A stretch of DNA of 64,000 bases from Streptomyces sp. DSM 15324 (GCF_001514285.1 NZ_KQ949024.1:460675-524674), one strand, 5' to 3'. Shown: positions 26,225 to 35,802, counted from the first letter of the stretch. Translations and numbers: made by a program. Notes: generated from the sequence alone by a model not told the origin.

Positions 26225-27562
26225 TCATCCCGCCAGGCTGAAACGCTCGAAGTGGATCTGCGGCCCGGGCACGGCCAGCTCGCGCAGGGAGCCCAGCACC
26301 GCGTCCATCATCCGCGGCGGCCCGCACAGGAAGACGTCCCGCTCGGCGATGTCCGGCACCAGCGCGGCCAGCGCGCCCGGCGCCAGCCGGTCCGGCACCG
26401 GCGCACCGGTGACCAGGTGCAGCTCGGCGCCCTTGGCGGCGGCGAGGTCGCGCAGCTCGTCGTAGAGGACGGCGTCGCGCTCGCCGCTGACGCGGTAGAT
26501 GACGATCGCGTGGCCGTCGATCTCCTCCAGCAGCGCCCGGATGGGGGTGACGCCGACGCCGCCGGCGATGAGCAGGGACTCGGAGCGGGTGCGGTGCATC
26601 GCGGTGAAGGCGCCGTAGGGGCCCTCGGCGAAGACGCGGGTGCCGGGCTTGATGTGGCGCAGGCCCGCGGAGCCGTCACCGGCGGCCTTCGCGGTCAGCC
26701 GCAGCCGGGTGCCGTCGGGGGCGGCGGACAGGGAGAAGGGGTTCGCCTGCCACCAGCGGTCCTTCGTCAGGAAGCGCCACAGGAAGAACTGGCCGGCCCG
26801 GGCGGGCAGCTTGTCCAGGTCGCGGCCGGTGATGTAGACGGACACGACGTTGTCCGACTCGGGGACGACCTTCTCGACGCGCAGCTGGTGGCGCCAGTTG
26901 CGCCACAGCGGCAGGACCGCCCGGCCGAGGACCACCGAGCCGAGCGCGACGCCCCAGACGCCGTACCAGTACGCGGTGGCGGCCAAGGACGCGGTGAACG
27001 TCGTACCGACCGCGACCTGGTGGGTGAAGGCCAGCACCACGGCGACGTACGTGTACAGATGCACGAAGTGCCAGGTCTCGTAGGCGAGTCGGCGGCGGGC
27101 CCAGCGGGCGGAGGCGCCGCCGACGACCAGGATCAGCACCATGGCGACCGCGGCGCGCAGCACGCCCTCGACGGTCTCGGCGAGGTCGACGAGCTGGCTG
27201 ACCGGGTCGAGGGAGGAGGACTGGGCGTAGCCGAGGGTGATGAACACCACATGCCCGACCAGGGTCCACAGCAGACCGAAGCCGGTCCAGCGGTGCCAGT
27301 TGGTCAGCCGGTCCATCCCGATCCGGCGGTCGAGCCAGGGCAGCCGGGCCACCAGCAGCAGCTGAAACGCCATCAGCAGCGCGCCGTACAGACCGGCGAA
27401 CCGGCCGATCACGACGAGTGCGTTGGCGGTGAATCCCGCCTGCACGGCGAAGAGGGTCACGACGGCCGCGTTGACGGCCAGCACGGTGTACAGCCCGGCG
27501 CGGGCCACTACTTTGGGACGTAGCGCCGTGGGGGGAACGGGGGGCGACTGGACGGTCGTCAC
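26225..27562 (-). CDS. Ferric reductase-like transmembrane flavocytochrome
   Basis: A 445-residue NAD(P)H-dependent membrane oxidoreductase. About six membrane helices (about 15-210) contain paired histidines for heme (NWHRWTGFGLLWTLVGHVVF and ETWHFVHLYTYV... THQV). The cytoplasmic part has the FAD motif NPFSLSAAP, the pyridine nucleotide motif GGVGVTPIRALL and C-terminal FLCGPPRMM. It should move electrons from NAD(P)H through FAD and heme across the membrane, here most likely to the flavinylated neighbour. GTG 27562 has GAGGAG nine bases upstream; the open frame continues to 27637. First gene of the three-gene operon; divergent from the response regulator gene. Confidence 0.92.
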   Translation of the reverse strand: MTTVQSPPVPPTALRPKVVARAGLYTVLAVNAAVVTLFAVQAGFTANALVVIGRFAGLYGALLMAFQLLLVARLPWLDRRIGMDRLTNWHRWTGFGLLWTLVGHVVFITLGYAQSSSLDPVSQLVDLAETVEGVLRAAVAMVLILVVGGASARWARRRLAYETWHFVHLYTYVAVVLAFTHQVAVGTTFTASLAATAYWYGVWGVALGSVVLGRAVLPLWRNWRHQLRVEKVVPESDNVVSVYITGRDLDKLPARAGQFFLWRFLTKDRWWQANPFSLSAAPDGTRLRLTAKAAGDGSAGLRHIKPGTRVFAEGPYGAFTAMHRTRSESLLIAGGVGVTPIRALLEEIDGHAIVIYRVSGERDAVLYDELRDLAAAKGAELHLVTGAPVPDRLAPGALAALVPDIAERDVFLCGPPRMMDAVLGSLRELAVPGPQIHFERFSLAG

Positions 27563-27702
27563 GGACGGAAACTCCTCGATCGGGTCCTCAGAGCACTGAG
27601 CTTCCCCGTGCATTGCTGTCGGTTCGCTGTCGTACAACTTTCAAGAGTTTATCGATCCGCGCGCGGGCCGGATACGGGGCCGGAGCCGGGGCGCGGGTGG
27701 CG

Positions 27703-27708
27703 CACTAT
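27703..27708 (+). promoter_or_regulatory. Possible -10 box, response regulator gene
   Basis: CACTAT ends six bases before the GTG at 27715, and there is no good ribosome-binding site, so a leaderless transcript is plausible. The -35 element is unclear. Confidence 0.35.
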
Positions 27709-27714
27709 GAGTGG

Positions 27715-28410
27715 GTGGAAAAAGTACGACTCCTCGTCGTGGACGACGACCCGCCGATCGCCGACCTCGTGGCGACGGTCGCCCGCTACGAGGGCTGGAG
27801 CGCGGTCACCGCGAACTCCGGTGAGGAGGCCCTGCGCCGCGCCGCCGAGTTCCATCCGGACATCGTGGTGCTCGACCTGATGCTGCCCGACATCGACGGC
27901 TTCGGCGTCCTGGACCGGCTGCGCCGGTCGGGGACCATGGTGCCGGTGGTGTTCCTCACCGCCCGGGACGGGGTCGCGGACCGGGTCGCGGGACTGACCC
28001 GGGGCGGGGACGACTACCTGGTGAAGCCGTTCGCGGTGGAGGAGTTGATGGCCCGGCTGCGGACCGTGCTGCGGCGCAGCGCCGGGCCCGGTTTCCAGCG
28101 CTCGGTGCTGCGGGTCGCCGACCTGACGATGGACGAGGACACCCGCGAGGTCCGCCGCGCCGGGAAGCTGCTGACGCTCACCCCCACCGAGTACGAGGTG
28201 CTGCGCTACCTCATGCGCAAGTCGCCGACCGTGCTGACGAAGGCACAGATACTCGACCACGTCTGGGAGTACGGCTTCGGCGGCCGGTCCAACGTGGTGG
28301 AGCTGGTGGTGAGCCGGCTGCGCCGCAAGCTGGACGCCACCGGCGACGATCCGCTGATCCAGACGGTACGGGGCTTCGGGTACGTCATCCGGCAGGCGGC
28401 GGCCGAGTGA
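27715..28410 (+). CDS. OmpR/PhoB-family response regulator
   Basis: A 231-residue response regulator. Receiver domain with the acidic pair DDD (about 9-11), phospho-acceptor Asp in VVLDLMLPD, and LVKPF; C-terminal winged helix ending in RGFGYVIRQ. The GTG start gives [12 protein letters not shown] at the N-terminus; 34 further upstream codons are open but do not look coding. Its stop overlaps the kinase start by four bases. Targets are unknown; the divergent flavocytochrome operon is a reasonable candidate. Confidence 0.92.
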   Translation: MEKVRLLVVDDDPPIADLVATVARYEGWSAVTANSGEEALRRAAEFHPDIVVLDLMLPDIDGFGVLDRLRRSGTMVPVVFLTARDGVADRVAGLTRGGDDYLVKPFAVEELMARLRTVLRRSAGPGFQRSVLRVADLTMDEDTREVRRAGKLLTLTPTEYEVLRYLMRKSPTVLTKAQILDHVWEYGFGGRSNVVELVVSRLRRKLDATGDDPLIQTVRGFGYVIRQAAAE

Positions 28411-29870
28411 TCGGCCGACTGCGGCGGACGTACCGCGGGATGCGGCTCGGCACCCGGCTGGCGCTGGGCCTCGGCGCGCTCGCCCTGATGGTCTTCGCGG
28501 TCGTCGGCACCGCGCTGACCACCTCCATGCGGGACTACCTCTCGGCCCAGCTCAACGAGCAGCTCGCGATCGCCCAGGTCGCCCAGTCCAAGAGCATCGT
28601 CGAGTCCGGCAGCCTGACCGGGAAGAAGTACTGGGGCTGGTACTACGCCGTGTACGACGTGCGCGACGGCACGCCCGTGCTGCGCAAGCCGGAGGAGCCC
28701 GGCGACGTGCCCGAGGACGTCACCGACCTCACCGCGCTGGCCCGGGAGCAGGCCGTCACCGGCCACGAGGTGGTGGGCACCGCGCATCTTCGGGGCGACG
28801 GCGTGTACCGGCTGCGCGCCTGCAAGGTGGAGCCGGGGGTGATCCTGGTCAGCGGGGCGCCGATGGAGGACATCGACAACACCGTCCAGCGCCTGATCAC
28901 CATTCAGGTCGTCACGTTCGCGCTCGCGCTCGCGGCACTGGTCGTCTTCGGGCGGGCCATGCTGCGGCGCGGCCTCCAGCCGCTCAGCGACATGGTGTAC
29001 ACCGCGCACGGCATCACCTCGCACGACCTGACCGAGTCGGCGTCCCGGCTGCCGCTGCGCGCCGACCGCCCGGGCGGCGGCTCGGAGGTGGAGGAGCTGC
29101 GCACCGCCTTCAACACCATGCTGGAGCACATCGACGACTCACTCGCCGTGCGGGCGCAGGCCGAGCAGCGGCTGCGCCGGTTCGTCGCGGACGCCTCGCA
29201 CGAACTGCGCACCCCGCTCATGTCGGTACGCGGCTACGCGGACCTCTTCCAGTACGCGGCCGCCAACGCCCCCGAGGAACGCGACAAGCACCTGGCCCGG
29301 CTGCGCGCCGAGGCCGCCCGGATGGGGGTCCTCCTCGACGACCTCCTGCTGCTGGCCCGGCTGGACGCGGCCGAGGTGGAGACCCCGCTCAGGATGGAGT
29401 CCGCCGATCTGGTGGAGCTGGTCGGGCAGGCCGCCGACGCCTTCCGCGCGAGCCACCCCGGTCACCCGCTGACCCTCGTACCCGGCCCGGACGCCGTCCC
29501 CCTGCGGATGGACCCGCACCGCATCCGCCAGGTCCTGGACAACCTGCTGACCAACGCGGCCGTGCACACCCCGCCCGGCACCCCGGTGAGCATCGAGGTC
29601 TCCGTCTCCGCCGCCACGGCCCTCGTCCGGGTCGCCGACCGGGGCCCCGGCATACCGCCGGGCGACCGGGACCGGGTCTTCGACCGCTTCTACCGCGTCG
29701 ACAAGGCCCGCAGCCGCGACCGCGGCGGCAGCGGACTCGGGCTGGCCGTGGCCCGCTCCCTGGTCCGCGCGCACGGCGGCACGCTGGAACTCGCCGAGAG
29801 CCCCGAGCCCACCGCCTTCCTGCTGACCCTGCCCCTGGGGCGCACCCGAACGGCGGCACCGACGGGATGA
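28407..29870 (+). CDS. Sensor histidine kinase
   Basis: A 487-residue sensor kinase. TM1 (about 17-38), extracellular sensor of about 125 residues (including the unusual [13 protein letters not shown]), TM2 (about 168-188), HAMP, HisKA with [10 protein letters not shown] (His about 264), and HATPase with N box [16 protein letters not shown] and [10 protein letters not shown] / GGSGLGLAV. Autophosphorylates and passes phosphate to the response regulator just upstream. GTG overlaps the regulator's stop (GTGA). Confidence 0.93.
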   Translation: MIGRLRRTYRGMRLGTRLALGLGALALMVFAVVGTALTTSMRDYLSAQLNEQLAIAQVAQSKSIVESGSLTGKKYWGWYYAVYDVRDGTPVLRKPEEPGDVPEDVTDLTALAREQAVTGHEVVGTAHLRGDGVYRLRACKVEPGVILVSGAPMEDIDNTVQRLITIQVVTFALALAALVVFGRAMLRRGLQPLSDMVYTAHGITSHDLTESASRLPLRADRPGGGSEVEELRTAFNTMLEHIDDSLAVRAQAEQRLRRFVADASHELRTPLMSVRGYADLFQYAAANAPEERDKHLARLRAEAARMGVLLDDLLLLARLDAAEVETPLRMESADLVELVGQAADAFRASHPGHPLTLVPGPDAVPLRMDPHRIRQVLDNLLTNAAVHTPPGTPVSIEVSVSAATALVRVADRGPGIPPGDRDRVFDRFYRVDKARSRDRGGSGLGLAVARSLVRAHGGTLELAESPEPTAFLLTLPLGRTRTAAPTG

Positions 29871-30050
29871 CCCGCACCCGGTCAGGGCAGAACTCCCACA
29901 GCCGTACCGCACCCGGTCGCCCCTCCGTCCGCACCACGTCGGCTCCCGGACACCACGCCGTCACACCGGAGGGGAAGCTTCTCCCCCGTCCCCTCCCCAC
30001 CCAGGGCCTGTACGGCGCCGCCGTGGCGCCGCGGAAGGACGACGTGCGCC

Positions 30051-31109
30051 GTGACCCTGCTGCCGCTCGACACCCCTGCCTCCTCGTCCCCTCCCCCGAC
30101 ACCGCCGACACCGGCGTCCGCGCAGACTCTGCCGAACCCGCCGACAGCCTCGACCGCGCCCTCGGGCCGCCGTCTGCTGACCACCGCGACCGGCCGCCGG
30201 GTCCTCAGTCTGCTGCCGCTGCTGTTCCTGGCCCTGTGGGCGGCGCTGGACTGGTCCGCGGTCCGTGACGGCTTCACCAGACTGACCACGGCCGACCCGT
30301 GGTGGCTGCTCACGGGCCTGCTCCTCACCTATCTGGGCGCCCTCGCCGCGGCGTGCGTCCGCCAGGGCGCGGTACCGGACCGTCTGCCTCCGGGGCCCCT
30401 GGTGCTGTCCCAGATCGCCGCGGGCGCCGCGAACCACGTGCTGCCGGCGAGCATAGGAGCGCACGCCGTGACGGTCCGTTTCCTCCGGCGCCAGGGCATC
30501 CCGCTCCCCCGCGCCACGGCCTCGATCGCCCTGTACTCCCTGGCCAGAGCGTTGGCGAAGCCCCCGGTCGTCCTGGTCTTCCTGCTCCTGGCCCCGGCCT
30601 CGATCCCTCCGGCCCGGCTGCTTCCCGACGGGCGCAGCCTGATCCTGGCGGTGACAGGCATCCTGCTCATCCCGGTCGCCGCGGCGGCGCTGTCCCTGAT
30701 CCGCCCCCTGCGCCGCCCCGCGCTGGACTACGTCCGCACCGCCCTCACGGACGCCCGGCACCTCCACACCCGCCCGTCCCGCTTCCTGCCCCTGTGGCTG
30801 GGCGCGGCGGCGGCACCGCTGATCCAGGCGAGCGTGGTCGCCTCGGTGGGCAAGGCCCTGGACCTCCCCCTGACCTGGCCCCAGCTCCTGTTCGCGTTCC
30901 TCGCGGCGAGCACGGCGGCGGGCGCCGTCCCGGCCCCGGGCGGCATCGGCCCGATCGACGCGGCCCTGGTCCTCACGTTGGCCGGCTACGGAACCCCGCT
31001 CAGCCTCGCCACCGCCACGGTCATCGGCTACCGCACCCTGACGGTCTGGCTCCCGCTGATCCCCGGCACGCTGGTCCTGTCGGGCATGGTCCAGCGCGAG
31101 CTGCTCTGA
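30051..31109 (+). CDS. UPF0104/LPG-synthase-TM family membrane protein
   Basis: A 352-residue multi-pass membrane protein with a Pro/Thr/Ser-rich N-terminal tail (1-50) and about eight hydrophobic segments. PGGIGPIDAAL near the C-terminus and SLARALAKPP in the middle fit the lysylphosphatidylglycerol synthase TM / YbhN family (flippase-like). The catalytic aminoacyl-transferase domain is absent, so it is a membrane-part-only member. GTG 30051 follows GGAAGGA. A terminator follows the stop by 40 bases. The exact lipid or polymer handled is unknown. The 180 bases upstream hold nothing I recognise. Confidence 0.8.
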   Translation: MTLLPLDTPASSSPPPTPPTPASAQTLPNPPTASTAPSGRRLLTTATGRRVLSLLPLLFLALWAALDWSAVRDGFTRLTTADPWWLLTGLLLTYLGALAAACVRQGAVPDRLPPGPLVLSQIAAGAANHVLPASIGAHAVTVRFLRRQGIPLPRATASIALYSLARALAKPPVVLVFLLLAPASIPPARLLPDGRSLILAVTGILLIPVAAAALSLIRPLRRPALDYVRTALTDARHLHTRPSRFLPLWLGAAAAPLIQASVVASVGKALDLPLTWPQLLFAFLAASTAAGAVPAPGGIGPIDAALVLTLAGYGTPLSLATATVIGYRTLTVWLPLIPGTLVLSGMVQRELL

Positions 31110-31149
31110 CGGTGCGCGGGGCCGACGCGGCTGCACGCCGTGCCCCGGG

Positions 31150-31177
31150 CCGGCCTCGGCCCGCGGGCCGAGGCCGG
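31150..31177. terminator. Bidirectional hairpin terminator
   Basis: Perfect inverted repeat with 13-base arms, CCGGCCTCGGCCC and its complement, and a two-base centre, between the convergent UPF0104 and msrB genes. Confidence 0.75.
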
Positions 31178-31181
31178 ATGA

Positions 31182-31589
31182 TCAGCCCTCGTCCGGCGTC
31201 AGGCGCAGGGAGATCGAGTTGATGCAGTAGCGCTGGTCGGTGGGGGTCGCGTACCCCTCGCCCTCGAAGACGTGGCCCAGGTGGGAGCCGCAGCGGGCGC
31301 AGCGGACCTCGGTGCGGAGCATCCCGTGCGAGCGGTCCTCGATCAGCTCGACCGCGTCGGTGTCCTTCGGGTCGAAGAACGACGGCCAGCCGCAGTGCGA
31401 GTCGAACTTGGTGGTGGAGGTGAACAGTTCGGCGCCGCAGGCGCGACAGGAGTAGACGCCCTCGGTCTTGGTGTCGGTGTACTCACCGGTGAAGGCGGGC
31501 TCCGTCGCGGCCTGGCGCAGCACGGCGTACTCGGTCGGTGTCAGCTCCGCCCGCCACTGCTCGTCCGGCTTCTCGACGTCGTACGACAC
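31182..31589 (-). CDS. msrB: Peptide-methionine (R)-S-oxide reductase
   Basis: A 135-residue MsrB. Zinc-binding pairs CRAC and CARC, and catalytic Cys in RYCINSISL. Reduces methionine-R-sulfoxide in proteins using thioredoxin. GTG 31589 has GAGGGG nine bases upstream. It follows murC by 13 bases on the same strand, so the two may be co-transcribed. Confidence 0.97.
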   Translation of the reverse strand: MSYDVEKPDEQWRAELTPTEYAVLRQAATEPAFTGEYTDTKTEGVYSCRACGAELFTSTTKFDSHCGWPSFFDPKDTDAVELIEDRSHGMLRTEVRCARCGSHLGHVFEGEGYATPTDQRYCINSISLRLTPDEG

Positions 31590-31602
31590 GATTCTCAGCC
31601 CC

Positions 31603-32988
31603 TCAGTTCGAAAGACGGTCCAGAATGCGCGGGCCCAGGTCCGTCACGTCACCCGCGCCCATCGTGAGAACGAGATCACCGGGCTTCGCCATTCCCGCGA
31701 CGACGGAGGGCACCTCGTCCTTGTCGTGCACGGCCGTGACGTCCGCGCCGGCCGCCCGGGCCGCGTCGATGATCAGCGCGCTCGTCACCCCGGGGACCGG
31801 GTCCTCGCGGGCCGGGTAGATGTCGAGCACGACCGAGGCGTCGGCCAGGGCCAGGGACTGTCCCATCTCCGTGCCGAGCTCCTGCGTCCGGGAGAACAGG
31901 TGCGGCTGGAAGACGACCAGGATGCGGGCGTCCCCGGCCGCGGCGCGCATCGCCTCCAGGTCGGCGGTCATTTCGGTGGGGTGGTGGGCGTAGGAGTCGA
32001 TCACCTGGACGCCCGCCGCCTCGCCCTTGAGCTGAAGGCGCCGCTTGACGCCCGTGTACGCGGCGATCGCGGGCGCGAGTTCGGCGGCGGGGACACCGAG
32101 CGCGGCCCCCGCGGTCAGCGCGGCGACGGCGTTGAGCGCGTAGTGCCGGCCGGGCACGGACACCGTGAAGGTGATCTCCCGTCCGTCCAGGACCACCGTC
32201 ACGAGGCTCTTGAGCCCCTGCGGTACGACCGACAGGACCCGGACGTCGGCGTCCTCGGCCTCGCCGTACGTCACCACCCGCACGCCCTCGACCCGCCGGG
32301 TCAGTTCACGGGCGCCCGCCTGGTCGGCGGAGACCACCAGCGTGCCGCCGGGCACGATCTTCCCGGCGAACGTCTCGAAGGACTCGTAGATCTCGTCCAT
32401 CGAGGCGTAGTTGGCGTGGTGGTCCAGCTCCACGTTGAGGACGATCGCGACCTCGGGGGCGTACTTGTGGAAGCTGCGGTCCGATTCGTCCGCCTCGGCG
32501 ACGAAGATCTCGCCGTCGCCGTGCAGCGCGTTGGAGCCGGGGGCGTCCAGGTCGCCGCCGATCGCGTAGGACGGCCGCAGGCCCAGCTCGGAGAGCGAGA
32601 CCGCCAGCATGGACGTCGTGGTGGTCTTCCCGTGGGTGCCGGCGACCGCGATCGGGCGCAGGCCCTCCATCAGGGCGGCCAGCGCGTCGGAACGGTGGAC
32701 GACCGGGATGCCCCGTTCGGCCGCGCGGGCCAGCTCGGGGTTGTCCGCGCGGATGGCCGAGGACACGACGACACAGCTCGCGTCGTCGGCGAGGTGCTCC
32801 GCGGCGTGCCCGATGTGGACGGTGGCCCCGAGCGCCCGCAGCGCCGCCGCGGTCTCCGACTCCTTGGCGTCACTGCCGGCCACCTTCGCCCCGCGCTGCG
32901 CGAGGATCTTCGCGATCCCCGACATCCCGGCGCCGCCGATGCCGATGAAGTGCGGGCGGTCCATGGCGGAAGGAAGGCCGGCTGCCAT
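31603..32988 (-). CDS. murC: UDP-N-acetylmuramate-L-alanine ligase
   Basis: A 461-residue Mur ligase. UDP-binding GIGGAGMSGIA near the N-terminus, ATP loop GTHGKTTTT, and EADESDRSF and NVELDHHANY typical of MurC. Adds L-alanine to UDP-MurNAc in cytoplasmic peptidoglycan synthesis. ATG 32988 has GGAG seven bases upstream; ATG 32964 (MDRPHFIGIGG) is an alternative. It stands outside the dcw division cluster, beside msrB. Confidence 0.95.
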   Translation of the reverse strand: MAAGLPSAMDRPHFIGIGGAGMSGIAKILAQRGAKVAGSDAKESETAAALRALGATVHIGHAAEHLADDASCVVVSSAIRADNPELARAAERGIPVVHRSDALAALMEGLRPIAVAGTHGKTTTTSMLAVSLSELGLRPSYAIGGDLDAPGSNALHGDGEIFVAEADESDRSFHKYAPEVAIVLNVELDHHANYASMDEIYESFETFAGKIVPGGTLVVSADQAGARELTRRVEGVRVVTYGEAEDADVRVLSVVPQGLKSLVTVVLDGREITFTVSVPGRHYALNAVAALTAGAALGVPAAELAPAIAAYTGVKRRLQLKGEAAGVQVIDSYAHHPTEMTADLEAMRAAAGDARILVVFQPHLFSRTQELGTEMGQSLALADASVVLDIYPAREDPVPGVTSALIIDAARAAGADVTAVHDKDEVPSVVAGMAKPGDLVLTMGAGDVTDLGPRILDRLSN

Positions 32989-33110
32989 GCGTGATCTCCA
33001 GGGGTGCGTACGACGGTGGATCCGCCCCAGCCTATTGCGTCGCCGGGACCGTCCCACCCCAGGGGCGCGGGACCGCGGCGCTCCGCGGCTCCGCGCCGAA
33101 CGCCCGCGGA

Positions 33111-33584
33111 CTACGTCTTGCTGTGCGAGAAGAGCTTCAGCACCGGTACCCCCACCTTGTGGCGGGCCCGGGAAGCCCAGTCCCGGTGGAAGAACTCCTC
33201 GACGTAGTGCGGATCGGTCAGCACGATCACCTCGTCCGCCTCCACCTCCTCCACGAGCGACTTCAGCGCGTCCAGCGGGTGATCCTCGACCAGCCGCCCC
33301 GCCGCCGAACTGCCCGAGGCGTGCAGCGCCCGCAGGGACACCTCCAGCGCCCGCTCCCCGAACCCCTTCGCCTCCTCCCCCTCCGGCGTCTCCCGCTCCC
33401 GGGCCGCCTCGTCCAGCTCGCCGAGGGCGACGTCGTCGATGGCCCGCAGCAGTCGGTCCGCCTGGTCGCCGCGCGGCTGGAGCAGGACGTGGAAGGCGAC
33501 GTCCTCGTCCCCGTGCAGGGTGGTGACGAACTCCACGTCGGCTGAGGTCAGTGCCTTCTCGATCATCAGAACGCTTGTGAACAC
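33111..33584 (-). CDS. Conserved hypothetical protein, Usp-like C-terminus
   Basis: A 157-residue cytoplasmic acidic protein conserved in Streptomyces. The C-terminal half (VEADEVIVLTDPHYVEEFFHRDW..., KVGVPVLKLFSHS) looks like the end of a universal-stress-protein fold. Databases often call relatives 'indole-3-glycerol phosphate synthase'; none of that TIM-barrel enzyme's motifs or its length (about 260 residues) is present. GTG 33584 has GAAGGGG upstream. No function can be assigned. Confidence 0.75.
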   Translation of the reverse strand: MFTSVLMIEKALTSADVEFVTTLHGDEDVAFHVLLQPRGDQADRLLRAIDDVALGELDEAARERETPEGEEAKGFGERALEVSLRALHASGSSAAGRLVEDHPLDALKSLVEEVEADEVIVLTDPHYVEEFFHRDWASRARHKVGVPVLKLFSHSKT

Positions 33585-33668
33585 CGGACGCCGCCCCTTC
33601 TGCGGAAACCATCCTGCCCCGTGATCTCACGGGGACTGCGAGTCTTAGTGTGCCCACCCGAAGCTAAC

Positions 33669-33685
33669 CGGAACGATTCGTTCCG
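33669..33685. terminator. Short hairpin, probable terminator
   Basis: CGGAACGA (33669-33676) and TCGTTCCG (33678-33685) around one base, 35 bases downstream of the pyrimidine-reductase-like gene on the minus strand. It could also be an operator for the gene at 33111-33584. Confidence 0.45.
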
Positions 33686-33719
33686 CCATTTTCGGGACCC
33701 CCGGTACCACTGACCGATT

Positions 33720-34586
33720 TCAAGGCCGCCGGTAGCGGCCGAAGAGGAAACCCCCCTCCTCCAGGAGGGACACCAGTGCGAACCGCTGGGGCACCGGGAC
33801 CGGGGGTCCGCCCGCGATGCGCTGCGCGCCCCCCGCCGTGAGCATCGGGGAGACGGTCAGACACAGCTCGTCCAGTACCCCGGAGGCGATGAACTGCCCG
33901 AGCATCCGGGGGCCGCCCTCGGTCAGCAGCCGGGTGTGCCCCAGCTCGGCGAGGGCCGCGACGGCCCGCGCGGGGTCGACCCCCATGCCGTCACCGGCGA
34001 TCAGCACCCGCGCCCCCGCCTTCTCGGCCGCGGCCACCTTGTCGGGGGCGGCCGCGGCGCCGGTCAGCAGCAGGGTCGGCACCGGCGGCGAGGTGAACAG
34101 CGGCAGCGAGAAGTCCAGGTCCAGGCTGGCGGTGACCACGGCGATCGCGGGCGCGGGCCCCTGTCCGGCGGCCTCCCGCCGGCCGGCGAACTCCGCCCGC
34201 GCGCGGGCCGGGCGGTACCCCTCCTGCCGTACCGTTTCGGCACCCACGACCACCACGTCCGCGAGCCCCCGCAGCGTGCCGAAGATCCGCATGTCGGCCG
34301 CGGTGGAGATGGGCTGGGAGCGCCCGTCGTGCTGGGCGGCGCCGTCGAGCGTGGAGACCATGTTGGCCCGCAGCCAGGGCCGCGGCTCCCCGGGTGCGGG
34401 CTCGGGGTAGGCGTAGGCCTCGGCGAGCTCGTCGAGGCTCCACTCCCGGTCCTCGGTCAGCGGGACGGACAGCGGGGCGGACGTCGGGGCGGCCGCCGGG
34501 TCGGTGGCCGGCCCGGCCGCCGGGGCGGGTGTCCGGTCGGGTGTCCGGTCGGGTGTCTGGTCGGTCACAGGGAACAGCCGTCGCAT
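33720..34586 (-). CDS. RibD-C-terminal-like pyrimidine reductase
   Basis: A 288-residue protein of the RibD C-terminal/dihydrofolate-reductase-like family. WLRANMVSTLDGAAQHDGRSQPIS, VVVGAETVRQEGYRPAR and LTEGGPRMLGQFIA are the NADPH- and substrate-binding signatures. RibD itself reduces the ribosylamino-pyrimidine of riboflavin synthesis; this stand-alone version lacks the deaminase domain. Its N-terminal 45 residues are Pro/Ala/Thr-rich with a TPDR repeat and probably unstructured. ATG 34586 is chosen by homology; no strong ribosome-binding site. Divergent from zapE with 37 bases between. Confidence 0.85.
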   Translation of the reverse strand: MRRLFPVTDQTPDRTPDRTPAPAAGPATDPAAAPTSAPLSVPLTEDREWSLDELAEAYAYPEPAPGEPRPWLRANMVSTLDGAAQHDGRSQPISTAADMRIFGTLRGLADVVVVGAETVRQEGYRPARARAEFAGRREAAGQGPAPAIAVVTASLDLDFSLPLFTSPPVPTLLLTGAAAAPDKVAAAEKAGARVLIAGDGMGVDPARAVAALAELGHTRLLTEGGPRMLGQFIASGVLDELCLTVSPMLTAGGAQRIAGGPPVPVPQRFALVSLLEEGGFLFGRYRRP

Positions 34587-34623
34587 GCCTCGCAGTCTGG
34601 CACGCGGATTAGCATGGGGAACC

Positions 34624-35730
34624 GTGTCGTCCTCCACCCCTTCCGCCCCTGTCGACGAGATAGCCGACGCGGCCCCGCTGTCCCTGTGCGCCCTCGAGCC
34701 GTACGTCCCGGCGGACCGGCTGGTCGCCGAGATGGTGCCGCCGCCCCGCTTCGACTCGGTGCGCTTCCGCACCTATCTCCCGGATTCGAACCAGCCCAGC
34801 CAGAGCGCGGCCGTGTCGGTCCTGGAGGGCTTCGCGGGCGGGCTCGGCGGGGCGCACGCCGTGGGCGGCGCCCGGCGCGGGTTCCTCGGCTTCGGCAGGG
34901 CGAAGGCGCCCAAGGCACCCGCCGGTCCGCGCGGGGTCTACCTGGACGGCGGCTACGGCGTCGGCAAGACCCACCTGCTCGCCTCCCTGTGGCACGCCAC
35001 CCCGGCCGAGCCCGAGCTGAAGGCGTTCGGCACCTTCGTGGAGCTGACCAACCTGGTCGGCGCCCTCGGCTTCCAGCAGACGGTCCGCACGCTCTCCGGG
35101 CACCGGCTGCTGTGCATCGACGAGTTCGAGCTGGACGACCCGGGCGACACCGTGCTCGTGTCGTCCCTGCTCGGCAAGCTGGTCGAGGCGGGGGTGGCGC
35201 TGGCCGCGACCTCCAACACGCTGCCGGGCAAGCTCGGCGAGGGCCGGTTCGCGGCCGTCGACTTCCTGCGTGAGATCCAGGGCCTGTCGGCGCACTTCCG
35301 CACCCTGCGCATCGACGGCGAGGACTACCGCCACCGCGGCCTGCCCGAGGCTCCGGCGCCGTACTCCGACGACCAGGTGACGAAGGCGGCGTACGCCACC
35401 CCGGGCTCCTCGCTGGACGACTTCCCGCACCTCCTCGACCATCTCTCGCGGGTCCACCCGAGCCGTTACGGAGCGCTCACCGACGGCCTGACGGCGGTGT
35501 GCCTCACCGACGTCCGCCCGGTGCCGGACCAGTCGACCGCGCTCAGGCTGGTGGTCCTGGCCGACCGGCTCTACGACCGCGAGGTCCCGGTGCTGGCCTC
35601 CGGGCTCCCCTTCGACCGGCTGTTCAGCGAGGAGATGCTGAACGGCGGCTACCGCAAGAAGTACTTCCGGGCGATCTCCCGGCTCACCGCGCTGGCCCGG
35701 GACGCGAAGCGGCTCGCCGAAGCGGTCTAG
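34624..35730 (+). CDS. zapE: Cell division protein ZapE (AFG1-like ATPase)
   Basis: A 368-residue P-loop ATPase. Walker A DGGYGVGKTHLLAS (about 107-120), Walker B LLCIDEFELDDPGD, sensor ATSNTLPGKLGEG and the family C-terminus FSEEMLNGGYRKKYFRAISRL. Homologues are linked to Z-ring function in bacteria and to mitochondrial protein quality control (LACE1/AFG1). GTG 34624; a TAGCAT ends eight bases before it, suggesting a very short or absent leader. Single gene, followed by the inverted repeat at 35803. Confidence 0.92.
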   Translation: MSSSTPSAPVDEIADAAPLSLCALEPYVPADRLVAEMVPPPRFDSVRFRTYLPDSNQPSQSAAVSVLEGFAGGLGGAHAVGGARRGFLGFGRAKAPKAPAGPRGVYLDGGYGVGKTHLLASLWHATPAEPELKAFGTFVELTNLVGALGFQQTVRTLSGHRLLCIDEFELDDPGDTVLVSSLLGKLVEAGVALAATSNTLPGKLGEGRFAAVDFLREIQGLSAHFRTLRIDGEDYRHRGLPEAPAPYSDDQVTKAAYATPGSSLDDFPHLLDHLSRVHPSRYGALTDGLTAVCLTDVRPVPDQSTALRLVVLADRLYDREVPVLASGLPFDRLFSEEMLNGGYRKKYFRAISRLTALARDAKRLAEAV

Positions 35731-35802
35731 CCGAGCCCGTCCAGAGGGAAATCACGCCACATCACCCTCGCTTTTGAGGCGCACTTCTTCTCGAAACGCG
35801 GA

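Noticed and set aside
33111..33584. Indole-3-glycerol phosphate synthase (trpC)
   Set aside because: Too short and without TrpC motifs; no trp genes nearby.
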